Source of the DNA: Atrina japonica
Taxonomy: Eukaryota; Mollusca; Bivalvia; Pterioida; Pinnidae
Reading direction: 5' to 3'
DNA: 64,000 nt
Assembly: GCA_030159075.1 (NCBI GenBank)
Contig: BROG01000267.1
Coordinates: forward strand, 186,001-250,000
The notes under the pieces are model-generated. The model worked only from the letters and a program-made list of their open reading frames with translations. It did no database searches and was not told where the DNA came from. How positions within the stretch are numbered: position 1 is the stretch's first letter; every line of letters starts with the position of its first letter. Below are positions 44,285 to 56,800 of the stretch, piece after piece. The position numbers and the translations under genes are program-made.

Positions 44285-44956
44285 TGTAACAGGGTTGAAT
44301 TTCACCATTTTATAATTATTTAATTCATACAAGGGAAATAACTCTTACAAGTTAACCACGTGAAGTTGTCGTTCTTAATGTCTCTATTGACGTTCAGTAT
44401 ACGTTCATATACGAACCATAACTCTTCCATGTATTGGAAAAGTTGTCTTTCTTGAATTTATTATTAAAGAATTATTTTGAAGTAATTGTTCATTACCCAG
44501 AATATTTTGTTTCATCTAAAAATAAGAATCTTGTTAAACAAGTTTGTTATGTAACGCCACCCTGGTAGTATAAAAAGGGTTGTGCACGGCAAGATTGAGA
44601 CACTTGCTCTTGCTGCTCGATGACAACGACGAAAGCGTTCAATTTTGGTGACCAACCACACCCATACCCGTTATATTCGAAATTATTGATGCTCTGTGCC
44701 ACACAAAGGTATATTATAATATTTTATCATATCTGTCGTGTTACTAAATCGTTTTATTCTCTTTATATTATTTTTGCAATATAATAGTTGTACATTTAGT
44801 GAACAATTTGTTCAATTTGTATTTCAGGGCAGATATTAGACGTTTATATATTTTCATGCTTCTGTTGATGTGCAAAATGATGAATCTGGTCATAAATAAA
44901 ATCATCTGAAAAGAACTTACGGACTTTTTCATTTATGAAATTGGTACCCGGTTACA
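44285..44956 (+). mobile_element. Solo LTR of a retrotransposon (672 bp)
   Basis: Begins TGTAAC and ends GTTACA, with the 4-bp direct repeat TATA on each side (44281-44284 and 44957-44960). It has a TATA box 'TATAAAAAG' at 44569-44577 and a poly(A) signal AATAAA at 44895-44900 in the right order for U3-R-U5. No internal region, primer-binding site or second LTR is present, so it was left by recombination between two LTRs. A 4-bp duplication fits Gypsy-like elements. Confidence 0.75.
44569..44577 (+). promoter_or_regulatory. TATA box of the solo LTR
   Basis: 'TATAAAAAG' lies 285 bp into the LTR and about 320 bp before its poly(A) signal. Transcription would start about 30 bp downstream and run into flanking DNA. 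Confidence 0.55.
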
Positions 44957-46044
44957 TATAGAACATAATTTTGTGAGATTGTTTTTAGATCAATCATCAG
45001 ATGTTTCTCAAACAGTAGGGAAAAAAATATTGTCATGGTACATACTGAAGTCTTGGAGATGAAATCACACCATAGCTGGCTATACTGATCCCAGACCACT
45101 AAAGATATCTCATTTAATTTTAAAATACATGTATGTTATATTGGATTTACATTGGTATGTTACTTGTGATGAGTTAGTTTTCCTTTATTGAGTTATCTCC
45201 CTTTACAGAACTCTGAACTGAAAATATGAGTATTACATTCCCCATCCTTCATGGTTTGCCAAATTTATTTTCTGTTACCCATGATCAGACCCCCTCCCCC
45301 AATTAGGGCCCTCATATTTAAATCACCAGGAGTCTGAAGCACCTGGTCAGACTTGTGTAGTACTAACAAGTAGGCTATAATTAGAAAGTTTTTGTATGCT
45401 TGTTACATATAGTACTACTAGTAGACCTGCACCGGGTGATTCAGACTGTGGTTGTGTTACTGTTACAACTAGCCTTACCCGTAGTGCTAATTTCTGAATG
45501 TCCATTTTCAAACATGAAACATAGATGTGACACATGGGAACGTACGGGTACTTGTTTTTTTTCAATGGGGTGACCGATAATTAAGTACTGTTGATAGTGT
45601 TGTAGGTTACATAGCCTATGCCATGCGATAGACCAATTCTTGAGTACTCTGCTTCCCCCCCCCAAGTCAAGTGCCTGTGACCCTTTCCAATTTGTCTTTC
45701 CTTGCACTTGTAGAATAAAAGATTATGACATAAACATAATACATTACTGTGATACTTACACTAACCATCAGAACATCTCATCCTACGTACACTGAAGGGT
45801 TGAGCCATGAATTAAGGTCATACTTGCCGCCAATTTTTACCTCTCTACATGTGTAGTCCGCATTTTATTTTTACTATGCGCAACATATTTTTATCAGTCC
45901 CAGAACATATTTTAGAATGAAAAATGTGAAACCACATTCAAAATTGAAAAAAGAAGACTCTTCTTAATATAGATGGAAGAAAATAGAGGATTCCTGATTG
46001 GGGTTTGGTGTGTTCTGAGTAAATTCAGCGCTACACCTAATGAG

Positions 46045-46930
46045 ATTCAATACATGTATCAACAGTTATGTCCCTTGAATCTCCAATACAAATACATGCA
46101 TCAAGAGTTATGTCCCTTAAATCTCCAAAACCAATACATGCATCAAGAGTTATGTCCCTTAAATCTCCAATACAAATACGTACATGAAGAGTTATGTTCC
46201 TTAAATCTCTAATACAAATACATGTATCAAGAGTTATGTCCCTTAAATCTTCACTACAAATACATGTATCAAGTTATGTCCCTTAAATCTCCAATACAAA
46301 TACATGCATCAAGAGTTATGTCCCTTAAATCTCCAAAACAAATACTTGCATCAAGAGTTATGTCCCTTAAATCTTCACTACAAATACATGCATCAAGAGT
46401 TATGTCTCTTAAATCTTCAATACAAATACATGTATCAAGTTATGTCCCTTAAATCTCCAATACAAATGCATGTATCAAGTTATGTCCCTTAAATCACCAA
46501 TACAAATACATGCATCAAGAGTTATGTCCCTTAAATCTCCACTACAAATATATGCATCAAGAGTTATGTCCCTTAAATCTTCACTACAAATACATGTATC
46601 AAGTTATGTCCCTTAAATCACCAATATAAATACATATATCAAGAGTTATGTCCCTTAAATATCCACTACAAATACATGCATCAAGAGTTATGTCCCTTAA
46701 ATCTTCAATACAAATACATGCATCGAGAGTTATGTCCCTTAAATCTACAATACAAATACATGCATCAAGAGTTATGTCCCTTAAATCTTCACTACAAATA
46801 CATGTATCAAGTTATGTCCCTTAAATCACCAATACAAATACATGTATCAAGTTATGTCCCTTAAATCACCAGTACAAATACATATATCAGGAGTTATGTC
46901 CCTTAAATCTCCACTACAAATACATGCATT
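46045..46930 (+). repeat. 39-42 bp minisatellite, about 21 copies
   Basis: The unit is built on 'CAAGAGTTATGTCCCTTAAA' and 'TCTCCAATACAAATACATG'; a 4-bp AGAG deletion makes the 38-39 bp variant. Four further copies lie at 47625-47740, where they run into the next array. The small frames ('HQELCPLNLQYKYM') are repeat translations. Confidence 0.95.
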
Positions 46931-47624
46931 AAGAGCAAAATGCAAATACAACCAAATACCGGTTCAAAATGATCCTTGATAAACAGCCTATGTTAGAATC
47001 AGCACATCATGTACAGATCTAAATGAATCTTACGTTAGCCTATATTGCTTTGATTAAACCTTGTTGAACAGGAAATAGATTTGGCCAAATTTCTGTCATC
47101 AGTTTAAGTTTTTTGTTTGGTAAAATCAGTTGGCTTCTTTGTACTCATAGCAAGATGGACCATGTTGTGATATGTACATTTTCACTGCAACTTATCATCC
47201 ATTTAACTAAATATTTCTTTTTGCAGCTATAGGAAACTTGTTCAGTTGCTTCTAGGAACCAGTACTCACTTCCATGTACATATCGTCCAGCCTCCATTAC
47301 GTATGCCCGATATTCTTGCTGATTGGCTGACAGTAAAGTGATCAAAACTTTTGACATACCATATAAGGAAAATACCTACTACTCTTCAGATTGTCAGCCA
47401 ATCATATCCAAAGCATAGAAAGGATTCTTTATATGGAATGTCACATCTTTCACCAAAGTAAATTTAGATATTTCCAATGAAATTTTATTAATAACTCCAT
47501 TAATACGATAATTTTTTTGAAATTTTTTTCATTTCCTATGTTAGGAGTGATTTTCTAAAGAAACTGTCAAATGTTACAATAGCTCTCCTACAATGTGATT
47601 TCAAAACTCAGAATGTGGCTTTCA

Positions 47625-48850
47625 ATCTCTAATACAAATACATATATCAAGAGTTATGTCCCTTAAATCTCTAATACAAATACATATATCAAGAGTTATG
47701 TCCCTTAAATCTCCAATACAAATACATGTATCGAGTTTATCCCTTAAATTACATGTACTGGTAGCACAATACACTGTACATGTACTGGTAGTACAATATA
47801 CTGTACATGTACTGGTAGTACAATGCACTGTACATGTACTGGTAGTACAATACACTGTACATGTACAATACACTGTACATGTACTGGTAGTACAATATAC
47901 TATGTACTGGTAGTACAATACTCTGTACTGGTAGTACAATACACTGTACATGTACTGGTAGTACAATACACTGTATGTACTGGTAGTACAATACTCTGTA
48001 TGTACTGGTAGTACAATGCACTGTACATGTACTGGTAGTACAATACACTGTATGTACTGGTAGTACAATACACTACATGTACTGGTAGTACAATACTCTG
48101 TACCTGTACTGGTAGTACAATACTCTGTACCTGTACTGGTAGTACAATACACTGTACAAGTGCTGGTAGTACAATACACTACATGTACAAATACATGTAT
48201 TGAGTTTATCCCTTAAATTACATGTACTGGTAGCACAATACACTGTACATGTACTGGTAGTACAATATACTGTACATGTACTGGTAGTACAATGCACTGT
48301 ACATGTACTGGTAGTACAATGCACTGTACATGTACAATACACTGTACATGTACTGGTAGTACAATATACTATGTACTGGTAGTACAATACTCTGTACTGG
48401 TAGTACAATACACTGTACATGTACTGGTAGTACAATACACTGTAGTACAATACACTGTATGTACTGGTAGTACAATACTCTGTATGTACTGGTAGTACAA
48501 TGCACTGTACATGTACTGGTAGTACAATACACTGTATGTACTGGTAGTACAATACACTACATGTACTGGTAGTACAATACTCTGTACCTGTACTGGTAGT
48601 ACAATACTCTGTACCTGTACTGGTAGTACAATACTCTGTACCTGTACTGGTAGTACAATACACTGTACAAGTACTGGTAGTACAATACACTGTACATGTA
48701 CTGGTAGTACAATACACTGTATGTACTGGTAGTACAATACTCTGTACATGTACTGGTAGTACAATACACTGTATGTACTGGTAGTACAATACACTATGTA
48801 CCGGTATTATAACACACTGTACATGTACTAGTAGTACAATAATCCTGATA
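47625..48850 (+). repeat. Satellite of 21-27 bp (CTGGTAGTACAATACACTGT) with a 469-bp higher-order unit
   Basis: About 45 copies of 'CTGGTAGTACAATACACTGT' plus a variable ACATGTA linker. The block starting at the 'GAGTTTATCCCTTAAATTAC' junction near 47731 is repeated 469 bp later, near 48200, with the same order of unit variants. The two blocks are therefore a higher-order duplication that also copied a piece of the neighbouring minisatellite. All frames are open but repetitive. Confidence 0.9.
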
Positions 48851-49139
48851 AATCTATGTAGGAATAACAATTTACACTATTTGTTTATATACCTGGTAAA
48901 TTCAAAGTACAGATGTGAAGGAAAGTTCATGCTAAATATACACAGTACAGCACCTCTTATTGTGATGTTTTCAGCTGACAGAAAACCACTTGCAGTGACC
49001 TGGAGTATGAACATCCAAAGTTTGATTATCTGGACCAGTCCATAACTATAACTGGAGTGTCCAGATAGCACAGTGACTTAACACACTTTTTAACAATGTG
49101 ACCTCAATTTGGTCCTAAAATTAGAGATGATGTGGTGGT

Positions 49140-49510
49140 CCCCTGCTCAGGCATGTGTGATTTTTCCACTTTCCTCCCACAGCAAGCAACCCCGCCCACC
49201 AACATTAGAGCTAACATGAGACATTTTTATATATAATATTTTTCTATAAACTTGTTTGTTAATTGTTGTAAAAAAATCAAGTTAATAAAACTTTAAAAAA
49301 TTGACTGACTGTTCAGCAAATGAACACCACTAGTCTTTCAGATGAGAATTTAAAACCAAGGTCCCATGTCATATCGGCATGCAGGTTAAGGAACCCTCAC
49401 TGCATTAACGTTAACCCTTATCACAGGTCAAAATTTGTAACACTTCACTTTCATGCAGTGCTGGTGACACCCCATATATAGACAATCTCTTACACAGAGC
49501 TGTCAGTTCT
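49140..49510 (+). repeat. SINE-like fragments
   Basis: Words such as 'GGTTAAGGAACCCTCACTGC' (49384) and 'CAGTGCTGGTGACACCCC' (49455) are complementary to parts of the minus-strand SINE at 62690-62945 ('GAGGGTTCTTTAACG', 'GGACGTCACC'). A second type of element with 'CCTCCCACAGCAAGCAACCC' lies at 49170-49230. No intact tRNA-like head is present. Confidence 0.55.
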
Positions 49511-49974
49511 TGCACTCTTCAACAACCTCTGTCAACGCCTAAATAGAAGTCCCAAAACACATGGTCATGTAACACATAGAATGTATATAATAACCAAACT
49601 ACACAGAGTATGCAAACTCTTCGCAAAAAAGTAGTCCCTTTATTTATATCTATTTCTAAAAAGCATTTTCATCTCAAATAATATATTTTCTACATCAGCA
49701 CCAAAAGTATATGCAAAAAAGACCGATATCTTATAACGAGCAAAATCCATAGAAGATTTATATATTTTGCCACAATCCGGCAAAAGTCAAGACGTTGACA
49801 GAGATTGTTGAGAAGTGTAAGGATCGACAACTTTGTGTAAGAAATTGATATATAGAGTGAAAAAATGTTGGTGGTACATAACAATAACATACAAAGAAAA
49901 TCAACAAAACAAAAGGTAAACAAAAATGTTTATTAATAAATTTAATGAATCATCTCATATACATATGATAGCAC

Positions 49975-49980
49975 TTTATT
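49975..49980 (-). terminator. Poly(A) signal candidate of SELENOF
   Basis: AATAAA on the minus strand, about 685 nt after the stop and about 450 nt after the SECIS element. A second AATAAA lies at 49929-49934. Confidence 0.45.
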
Positions 49981-50427
49981 TGTACACAGAATGAACTTGT
50001 CATTTCTCCATTACATGACATGAATAGACGTAATGATTTCGGAAATATATTTAATCACTTAATATCATGACCAAATATGGGCTGAGATGATAGAATTGTT
50101 GCATGATTAATTACGATTACAGATAAAAAATGTTGATAATGATGTTGTTAAAAAGTAAATATGTACCATTTTAAGTGTTACCGCAGCGAAATATAGTCAT
50201 GATTGACTTTCAATGTTTAACAGTAGGTTATTCAAATGATTTCAGAAAAACCAAAAAATGAAGGGAGGATCCTAGAATGATTTATAAATAAAGACCGTGT
50301 GTTTTTGAGGGATCCCCTAGGAAGAACAGAAATAAATATTTTCTTTACAGCAACGTTCCAAATCTGATGTAATTCAAATTTTCTGAATGATTTGTGTTTT
50401 AGTAATGACACCCTAAAACTGTCTTAA

Positions 50428-50491
50428 CCATCTCAAACATCTAGGTATACAACCCACCTGGGTTTAATGTACACCTTTCATATAGAGATAG
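50428..50491 (-). promoter_or_regulatory. SECIS element in the SELENOF 3' UTR
   Basis: Reading the minus strand: lower stem CTATCTC/GAGATGG; internal loop; core ATGA (50481-50478) facing GAT (50441-50439), which supplies the tandem G.A/A.G pairs; an upper helix of about 11 bp (AGGTGTACA against TGTATACCT); an unpaired AAA; and a small extra stem CCC-AGGT-GGG. This is a form-2 SECIS. It lies 180 nt after the stop. The element recruits SBP2 and the Sec-specific elongation factor so that the UGA is read as selenocysteine. Confidence 0.9.
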
Positions 50492-50659
50492 ATGAGAAAG
50501 AATCCAGTAAACTCAACCAGGCTATTTCTATAAACTCAACCAGGCTATTTCTTTAAATAACCTTAATTGTATTACATTGTACCGCATACTCTGCAAGTCA
50601 AATAGCTGGTTGTTTCAAAGATTTGTTTTTGGGCATAATTACAATTAATCACATGATAA

Positions 50660-50838
50660 TTATTTACGGAGTCGTTCATGTAAAAAGGCTTCCACAGAAT
50701 CAGTGTTCCATTTGTCAATTCCGAGTTCCTCTACAACAGCCCTGTTATCATCCATCAACTTGATGACTGGGTCTGCACCCCTAACATAGCGTACTGCCAA
50801 ACCTGGAAACTGTTTTGGACGGTCACTCTTGACAAATG
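50660..50838 (-). CDS. SELENOF: SELENOF last exon (thioredoxin-like domain, 59 codons and stop)
   Basis: The acceptor is TTCATTTCAG|CAT and the stop is TAA at 50660-50662. It encodes 'FVKSDRPKQFPGLAVRYVRG' to 'HERLRK'. A run of 18-19 bp tandem repeats begins only about 43 bp upstream of the acceptor. Confidence 0.95.
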
Positions 50839-53800
50839 CTGAAATGAAAAGACTGATATGTAATTCTAAACTGGAAGAAGAAACAACTAAAGGCGGTATG
50901 GCTGAATAAAGGCGGTATGGCTGAATAAAGGCCATATAGTTGAATAAAGGCGGTATGGCTAAATAAAGGCGGTATGGCTAAATAAAGGCAGTATGGCTGA
51001 ATAAAGGTGGTACGGCTAAATAAAATAAAGGCAGTATAAATAAAGGCGGTATGAATAAAGGTGGTACGGCTAAATAAAGGCGGTATGGCTAAATAAAGGC
51101 GGTATGGCTGAATAAAGGCGGTATGGCTGAATAAAAGGCATATAAATAAAGGCGGTATGGCTAAATAAAGGTGGTATGGCTGAATTGCAAAGCTATGTAT
51201 ATCAATAGTGATAGGTAAAGAATAAAACAAGAGTTAAAAATAACTGCCAAACCAAACTGTTGACACAGACAGACTAACATACTTCACCAATTCAAAGACA
51301 AGTATTTGCTTCACAACCCAGCTAAAACCATGATACAGAATAAAAATCCATAACACAATAGATAACATCAATAAAAAAAGAGTCTTGAATTTCCCCTTGA
51401 CCTTTCTGTCCACTCTAACTCTGTTTTCACAAAATCTACATTTTTTGTTATCGTTTTAAAATGCTTAATGTGAATTGAATCAGCGCAGTGGTCTAGTTAA
51501 TGAAAGATAGTGAAAGTTAAATGACCAACGATGAACGTTCCATGATCTCGGAGGGCACTAGATCACTTAAGGTGTGTTAGACAAACACAATGCCAAAGAG
51601 AGGCTGTGAGAACTAAGTCATTCATAAATATTGTAAGTTCCAAAAACTCTTGCAAATCTTGCTGATTTTCAACCATTATCAAATTCATTCCTAGTTTCAC
51701 TGAAATAAAGCAAAATACTGAAATCGGTCAAAACTTGAAGAGAGAAATTACAATAATGACTGACTTGTGTGTCAGAACGCTACACTATACGGATAAAAAA
51801 ATAATATGCCTCATTATACGGATAAAAGATAATATGCCTCACCAATCTTCTAACTGAGTTATCTGTCAGAACGCTACTTACAGACTAACATATGGATAAA
51901 AAATAATACTGTATCAGCAGAAATTTTGGCGAGGAATCAATTTTGGAGCGAGGTACATGTAGTTGAGATCGCTAAACTGAATATTGTTAAGAATTCATTT
52001 CTTATCGTAGGCAAGTGTTATCTTTTTTAAATCATAAAACTGCAAACAATATTTCACGTTTAAATTACATATCAAATTTTTAGGACAAAACGCTAAATTT
52101 GCATCTTGCTAAAATTTCCACTTATACGGTATGCCTCACTAATCTTCTATCTCCATGACATCGAAATGGAAGACTGATTACCTAACATTTGATAACATAT
52201 CAAGAATGAAACAATCATACTTGTGAGGTAACTGATTTATATAGGAAACATAATAAATGTTTGTAAAAAAAATATGTTAAATATACCCTGAACTTGTGGA
52301 AACCTTCCCAATTTTCATCCGCACACTTGCAGCTCTGCAAATGGTACCTGCAACAGTAAGTGATACAAAGTCTAAGCATTATTATTATTATAGTTTAAAG
52401 TAAAACTAACATCTTATTTCTTTTTTATTTGATACTGATTGTACACATCAAACCATTCATTTTAAATTGATAGCGTAATGTTGTAAGCATTGACAACAGA
52501 TTGACAACTTATGTCAAAGACTACATTATTTTATTTTGTCATCCTGCATCTCATCAAAATTCTTTCACTTATATGGGGATGTCACCAGCTATAGGTGAAG
52601 TGCTGCAAATTTTGACCACTTTAATAGAATAATGCCAAAGAAGTGAGAGTTGTTTAGTGTACCCTGTCTAGTGTTTCCACTGCTTTTTCAGATTAAGGGC
52701 TTTTGTACACCTTGAGTAGCAAAATAGGGGTGCAAGGATACAAATCTGCAGTACACATAAAAAAATATATCAAAGGGAAAAAAAGATTTATTGTACTCAT
52801 CTCGACCTCCCATTAATAGACATGTGTCTCTGGATCTAATGTAGATATATATATTTTGATATCATACACTTAGGTGTGGATAATGCACTTTGTTCAACAT
52901 CTTCTGACAACTACATGTACATTTAATGGACTTTCATGTTATGATAGCATTGGGATTCAAAAGTATTTAGATACTGTGTCAAAAATTGCACAATCAAAAT
53001 CTACAAAGATTTCAAATCATTCCTTTATCTTAGCACCCCACTTTGAAGTTGATGTCTTCAGTAAGGACAATGCAAGATGTGTTCATTGGGACTAACCTTC
53101 AACTGATAAGAATCATGCAGTAGTATTTGAAGTTGGGACTGGAAAAAGTATCATAAATACACTCAATTTTGAGGATAAATTGTTTTATAATCACTGACAA
53201 TGTTTACAAAGTAAGGATACCACACAAGGACCCGACATCACTGTTAACATCATAATGACAATATAAATGATAATGTGATAGGCATTCACTACGTTTGAAT
53301 GCATGTGGTGTGTTCTGATTTTGTGCGCGTTTTGTAATGAAATTGCGTGATTCACGCAGGTTTTTGCTTGTCTGGGAACACTGGCTGTCTACCACGATGT
53401 GGGACCTTGGTTGTTTAGTGTCATCCAAAACACTAGGCGTGTTTTACACTTCCAGTGATAAGCATCTGGCAAAGGAACATTTACTTCCTTTTTACAGTTC
53501 TAGGTATGACCCGGTTCCAGCACCATAAATCTTGAGAATTTACTCAAATCTGAAAATATTCTCAAACTAACCTGCTTACCAAATCAGATTTTAGGATTTG
53601 CCACATTTGGGTAATTTTTATTTTGTTTAGACTTAAATAATTCTTTAGTTTTATGGTGCCAGGCCCTGGTTTTGGGAATTGAATGACCTAGTTTTGGGTA
53701 TTGAGTCTGATACATGTCATTGTGATTCAAATATTGTACCGGTACTCATACATGGACCACTACATACATGTATATATATAGTAAATTGCAATTTAAAATT

Positions 53801-56800
53801 AAGATACACAGGCAACCAACTCATTCTGATTTCTATAAATAAAACCATGCAGGAAAAATGTCAAATTCATTTCTTTTAAGTAAATATTGTCAAAAATACC
53901 CAAAATACAGTTTACAAAAGAGGCCACAACAAAATGCTCAAAATGATTGCTTCTGTCAATAAGACTTCATCTATTTATGCTCTGTAACATTTGTGATTTC
54001 TTACTTTTAATATCCCTTCCTCTTCCTTCTCACTTTGACAACATTTCTCACAATTTTCTTTCAAATTGGATAAATTGAACTGGACCAGATCATTACAAGA
54101 ACTACACATAACATCTGTTGAAATGAAACCTAGATGCCGACATTCTTCTGTCGTTAGTTGTGATGCTTTGAGACTGTCTATAAATAGCTGTAAATAAAAA
54201 AGTTGATGAAACACCACTTAAATAATCCATGACACGATACCAGAATTATTCCTGAACATTTTCCTTATCAAAGATATCTTTTGTCTTTTAATGTTTTATC
54301 TTTTAATATTGATTCTATAGATAAATGATCAGTGGTTCATATGAATTACTTGACTTGACCATAGGCAATTCGAGTTCAATATGTATTTTGAAATACAAGT
54401 TTTTAAATATACTGTTTATTTGAAATATGATTGTATATACTAAATTGAAGTCATTATTATTGTAGCAGGCAAGGAAATATGTGTGTCCAGACCGGAAATC
54501 AAACCCAGGACCTTCTTACACTAGCTGGAGGCTTTTACCAACCGAGCTATCTGGGCCGATACCTTCTTCACAGCTACATTATCATATTTCCATTGTGAAA
54601 GATGTTGGGAATTCCAACAATTTATATATGATTCTAAATGTTTATACCATACATTTTTCCAAGTTTTTTTTTATGTTTACAAATTAAACATGGCTCTATA
54701 ACTAGTACAAATGTTTGTGTAGCAAGAACCAGAGACTAAAACACAGTTGATTGATTATGGATGTAAACAATGATAAATAACTTTGGAGGACTGTGGCTAA
54801 CTAAAAACCCTTATTATTCAAATTTACCTAGTAAAATGAACAATTATAGATAACAATTATATAAAGTATACATGTATACAAATTTCTGTATAAAGAAATA
54901 CATAATGTTAAAATTGATCATTACTGAAATTTAGGCCAGGTTTAATTTAGCATCAACTATTTCTGGAAGTAGAATAGATATCAATCTTATGTAATTTTCC
55001 CACTAAATTTCAAGAACCATGCTGGTGTCATTCTGTTTCTACAATTAATGGTGGAACAGAATAAAATGGCATTGCACAGGCCAAAGGCTCCTTGTGAAAT
55101 GAACACGTATATGTACAATGTACATTTGTATGTACACACAAACTTATTATCAACATATTGATATGGTCGGTTGCTTCATCACCGAGATAGAGATGTTTGT
55201 TACTTGCAAGCCTGCAGAAGAATTCAAGGAAGATGACTTTGGTATATTAGCACTCAAACGAACGAAGCGAGGTTGGAAATAAACTTTCTTTTTTATGCAG
55301 AAGGTGGATCACGATAGGTGTTTCAACAAGTGGGCAATATGCACTGTACTGCAATCCCTTTAAATGGAATTAAGAGCTGAATATTGAGATTTTAAGTACC
55401 GGAATGCGAACATATTTTTTTCAGCATTATGTAAATAATATAAGATAATGATGCTCTGTCAAAAATATAATTCAGTAAGTTTTTTGTAGCCAATAGATTA
55501 TAGTAAATTATCCATTTTAAGAATAAATAAAATGTACAATAATGTCCCGGTATAGTTGACTTTTGACATAACTATTGAAACATGTCACCATCATATGCTC
55601 ATTTCATATTATATCGGATTTACACATGTATCTATTCGGAGTAATGGTAAGTCACAAAAAACTTCCACTCATAGCCATCTTCTGTTTAATAATTTGCATA
55701 TTATGTAATTATATGCCCCCCCCATACGTTGTTAACAATGTCTGGTGACGCACCATTTGATCTGGACATCTATACTAAAATGCTACAGTTTACCCAACAA
55801 AAAATTTAATTGAACTGAAGCAACAAGAAGTTTGGAACGTCAGATAAGTCAATAAACAAGTATATCCAGAAAAGATTGAACGTACTATAAAACCATCAAA
55901 TCAGACGTTTTGAATGACTTTTAGGCTTATCTGGTCATTTTTTTTAATTTCCAGTACTGCTAATGATCCTAATACTTGATGTTGCCCTTAATATGAGATT
56001 GGATACACTCCTGTATGTTTTCGACATAAATTTATGCATTTGAAAAACAAAACTGGATTGCATTCAGGCAATGGTGTTGCCCCCTAGATAATTAAGAGTA
56101 ATTCTCTGTAAAGACCAAAATTGGTCAGAAATGGTATATCGCAAATTTTGAAGGCAGCTGGTCACAATGATAGCCTGGCATGAGAGTAACAAAACCTTAC
56201 AATTTTTTCCAGTAAAATCCCCTCGTTACCATAACAATGGTCAATCTATATTGAATAGTAACCTAATGGAAATAGCCATATTACGTAAAATTTCATGAAA
56301 TTGTGATATTTGTAGTTTTGACAGGAGTTTTTTTTGCATTACTTATTGATCTTAACATATTTTATTAACAAGGTAGCGGGGATTAATGCCTCCGTTTTTA
56401 AAAAAGACCAGTTGAAAGTTGGTTTTTTAGATTAATATAGGGAAATTCCGTGCAAATTTAAATCAGGCCTCTGTAAAAAACGCAGCATAGGAAATCGCTC
56501 ATTTATTCTAGTGAGTTTAGTTTTTAGTAGAAACGAATAGCAAAATATTCAGTGGGTATTTTTGTTACTAATTAATTCATTGGACAACATCAAAATAATT
56601 TGTTATCCGTGCAAAAAGAGAACCCTTTAATAAAATTGGAAATGAACAGCCTCGGTACTACATGTGGATGAAATCGTACTTGCAATAAAACATAGACATA
56701 ATATCACTCGCAAAACGACCAATTTTTAAGTTTTGGGTGTTTTTTACATCCACATCTATCGATTTTTCTCAAACCGAATTTGAATGCGTTTTCCACTCTG

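Noticed and set aside
45441..45707. Minus-strand frames of 72-88 codons
   Set aside because: They have no motif, no splice context and low-complexity flanks.
47622..48870. Several long Cys/Thr/Tyr-rich frames on both strands
   Set aside because: They are repeat translations of the 21-27 bp satellite.
50823..51230. 135-codon minus-strand frame overlapping the SELENOF acceptor
   Set aside because: It is mostly the translated 18-19 bp minisatellite; the conserved exon uses another frame.
52315..52317. UGA as a disabling stop codon making SELENOF a pseudogene
   Set aside because: Homology continues in frame on both sides, the position is the known Sec site, all splice sites are intact and a SECIS element is present.
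54455..54565. tRNA gene on the minus strand
   Set aside because: The A and B boxes are present, but the stems are imperfect and it runs into a SINE-like body, so a SINE head is more likely. The same holds for 62.88-62.94 kb.
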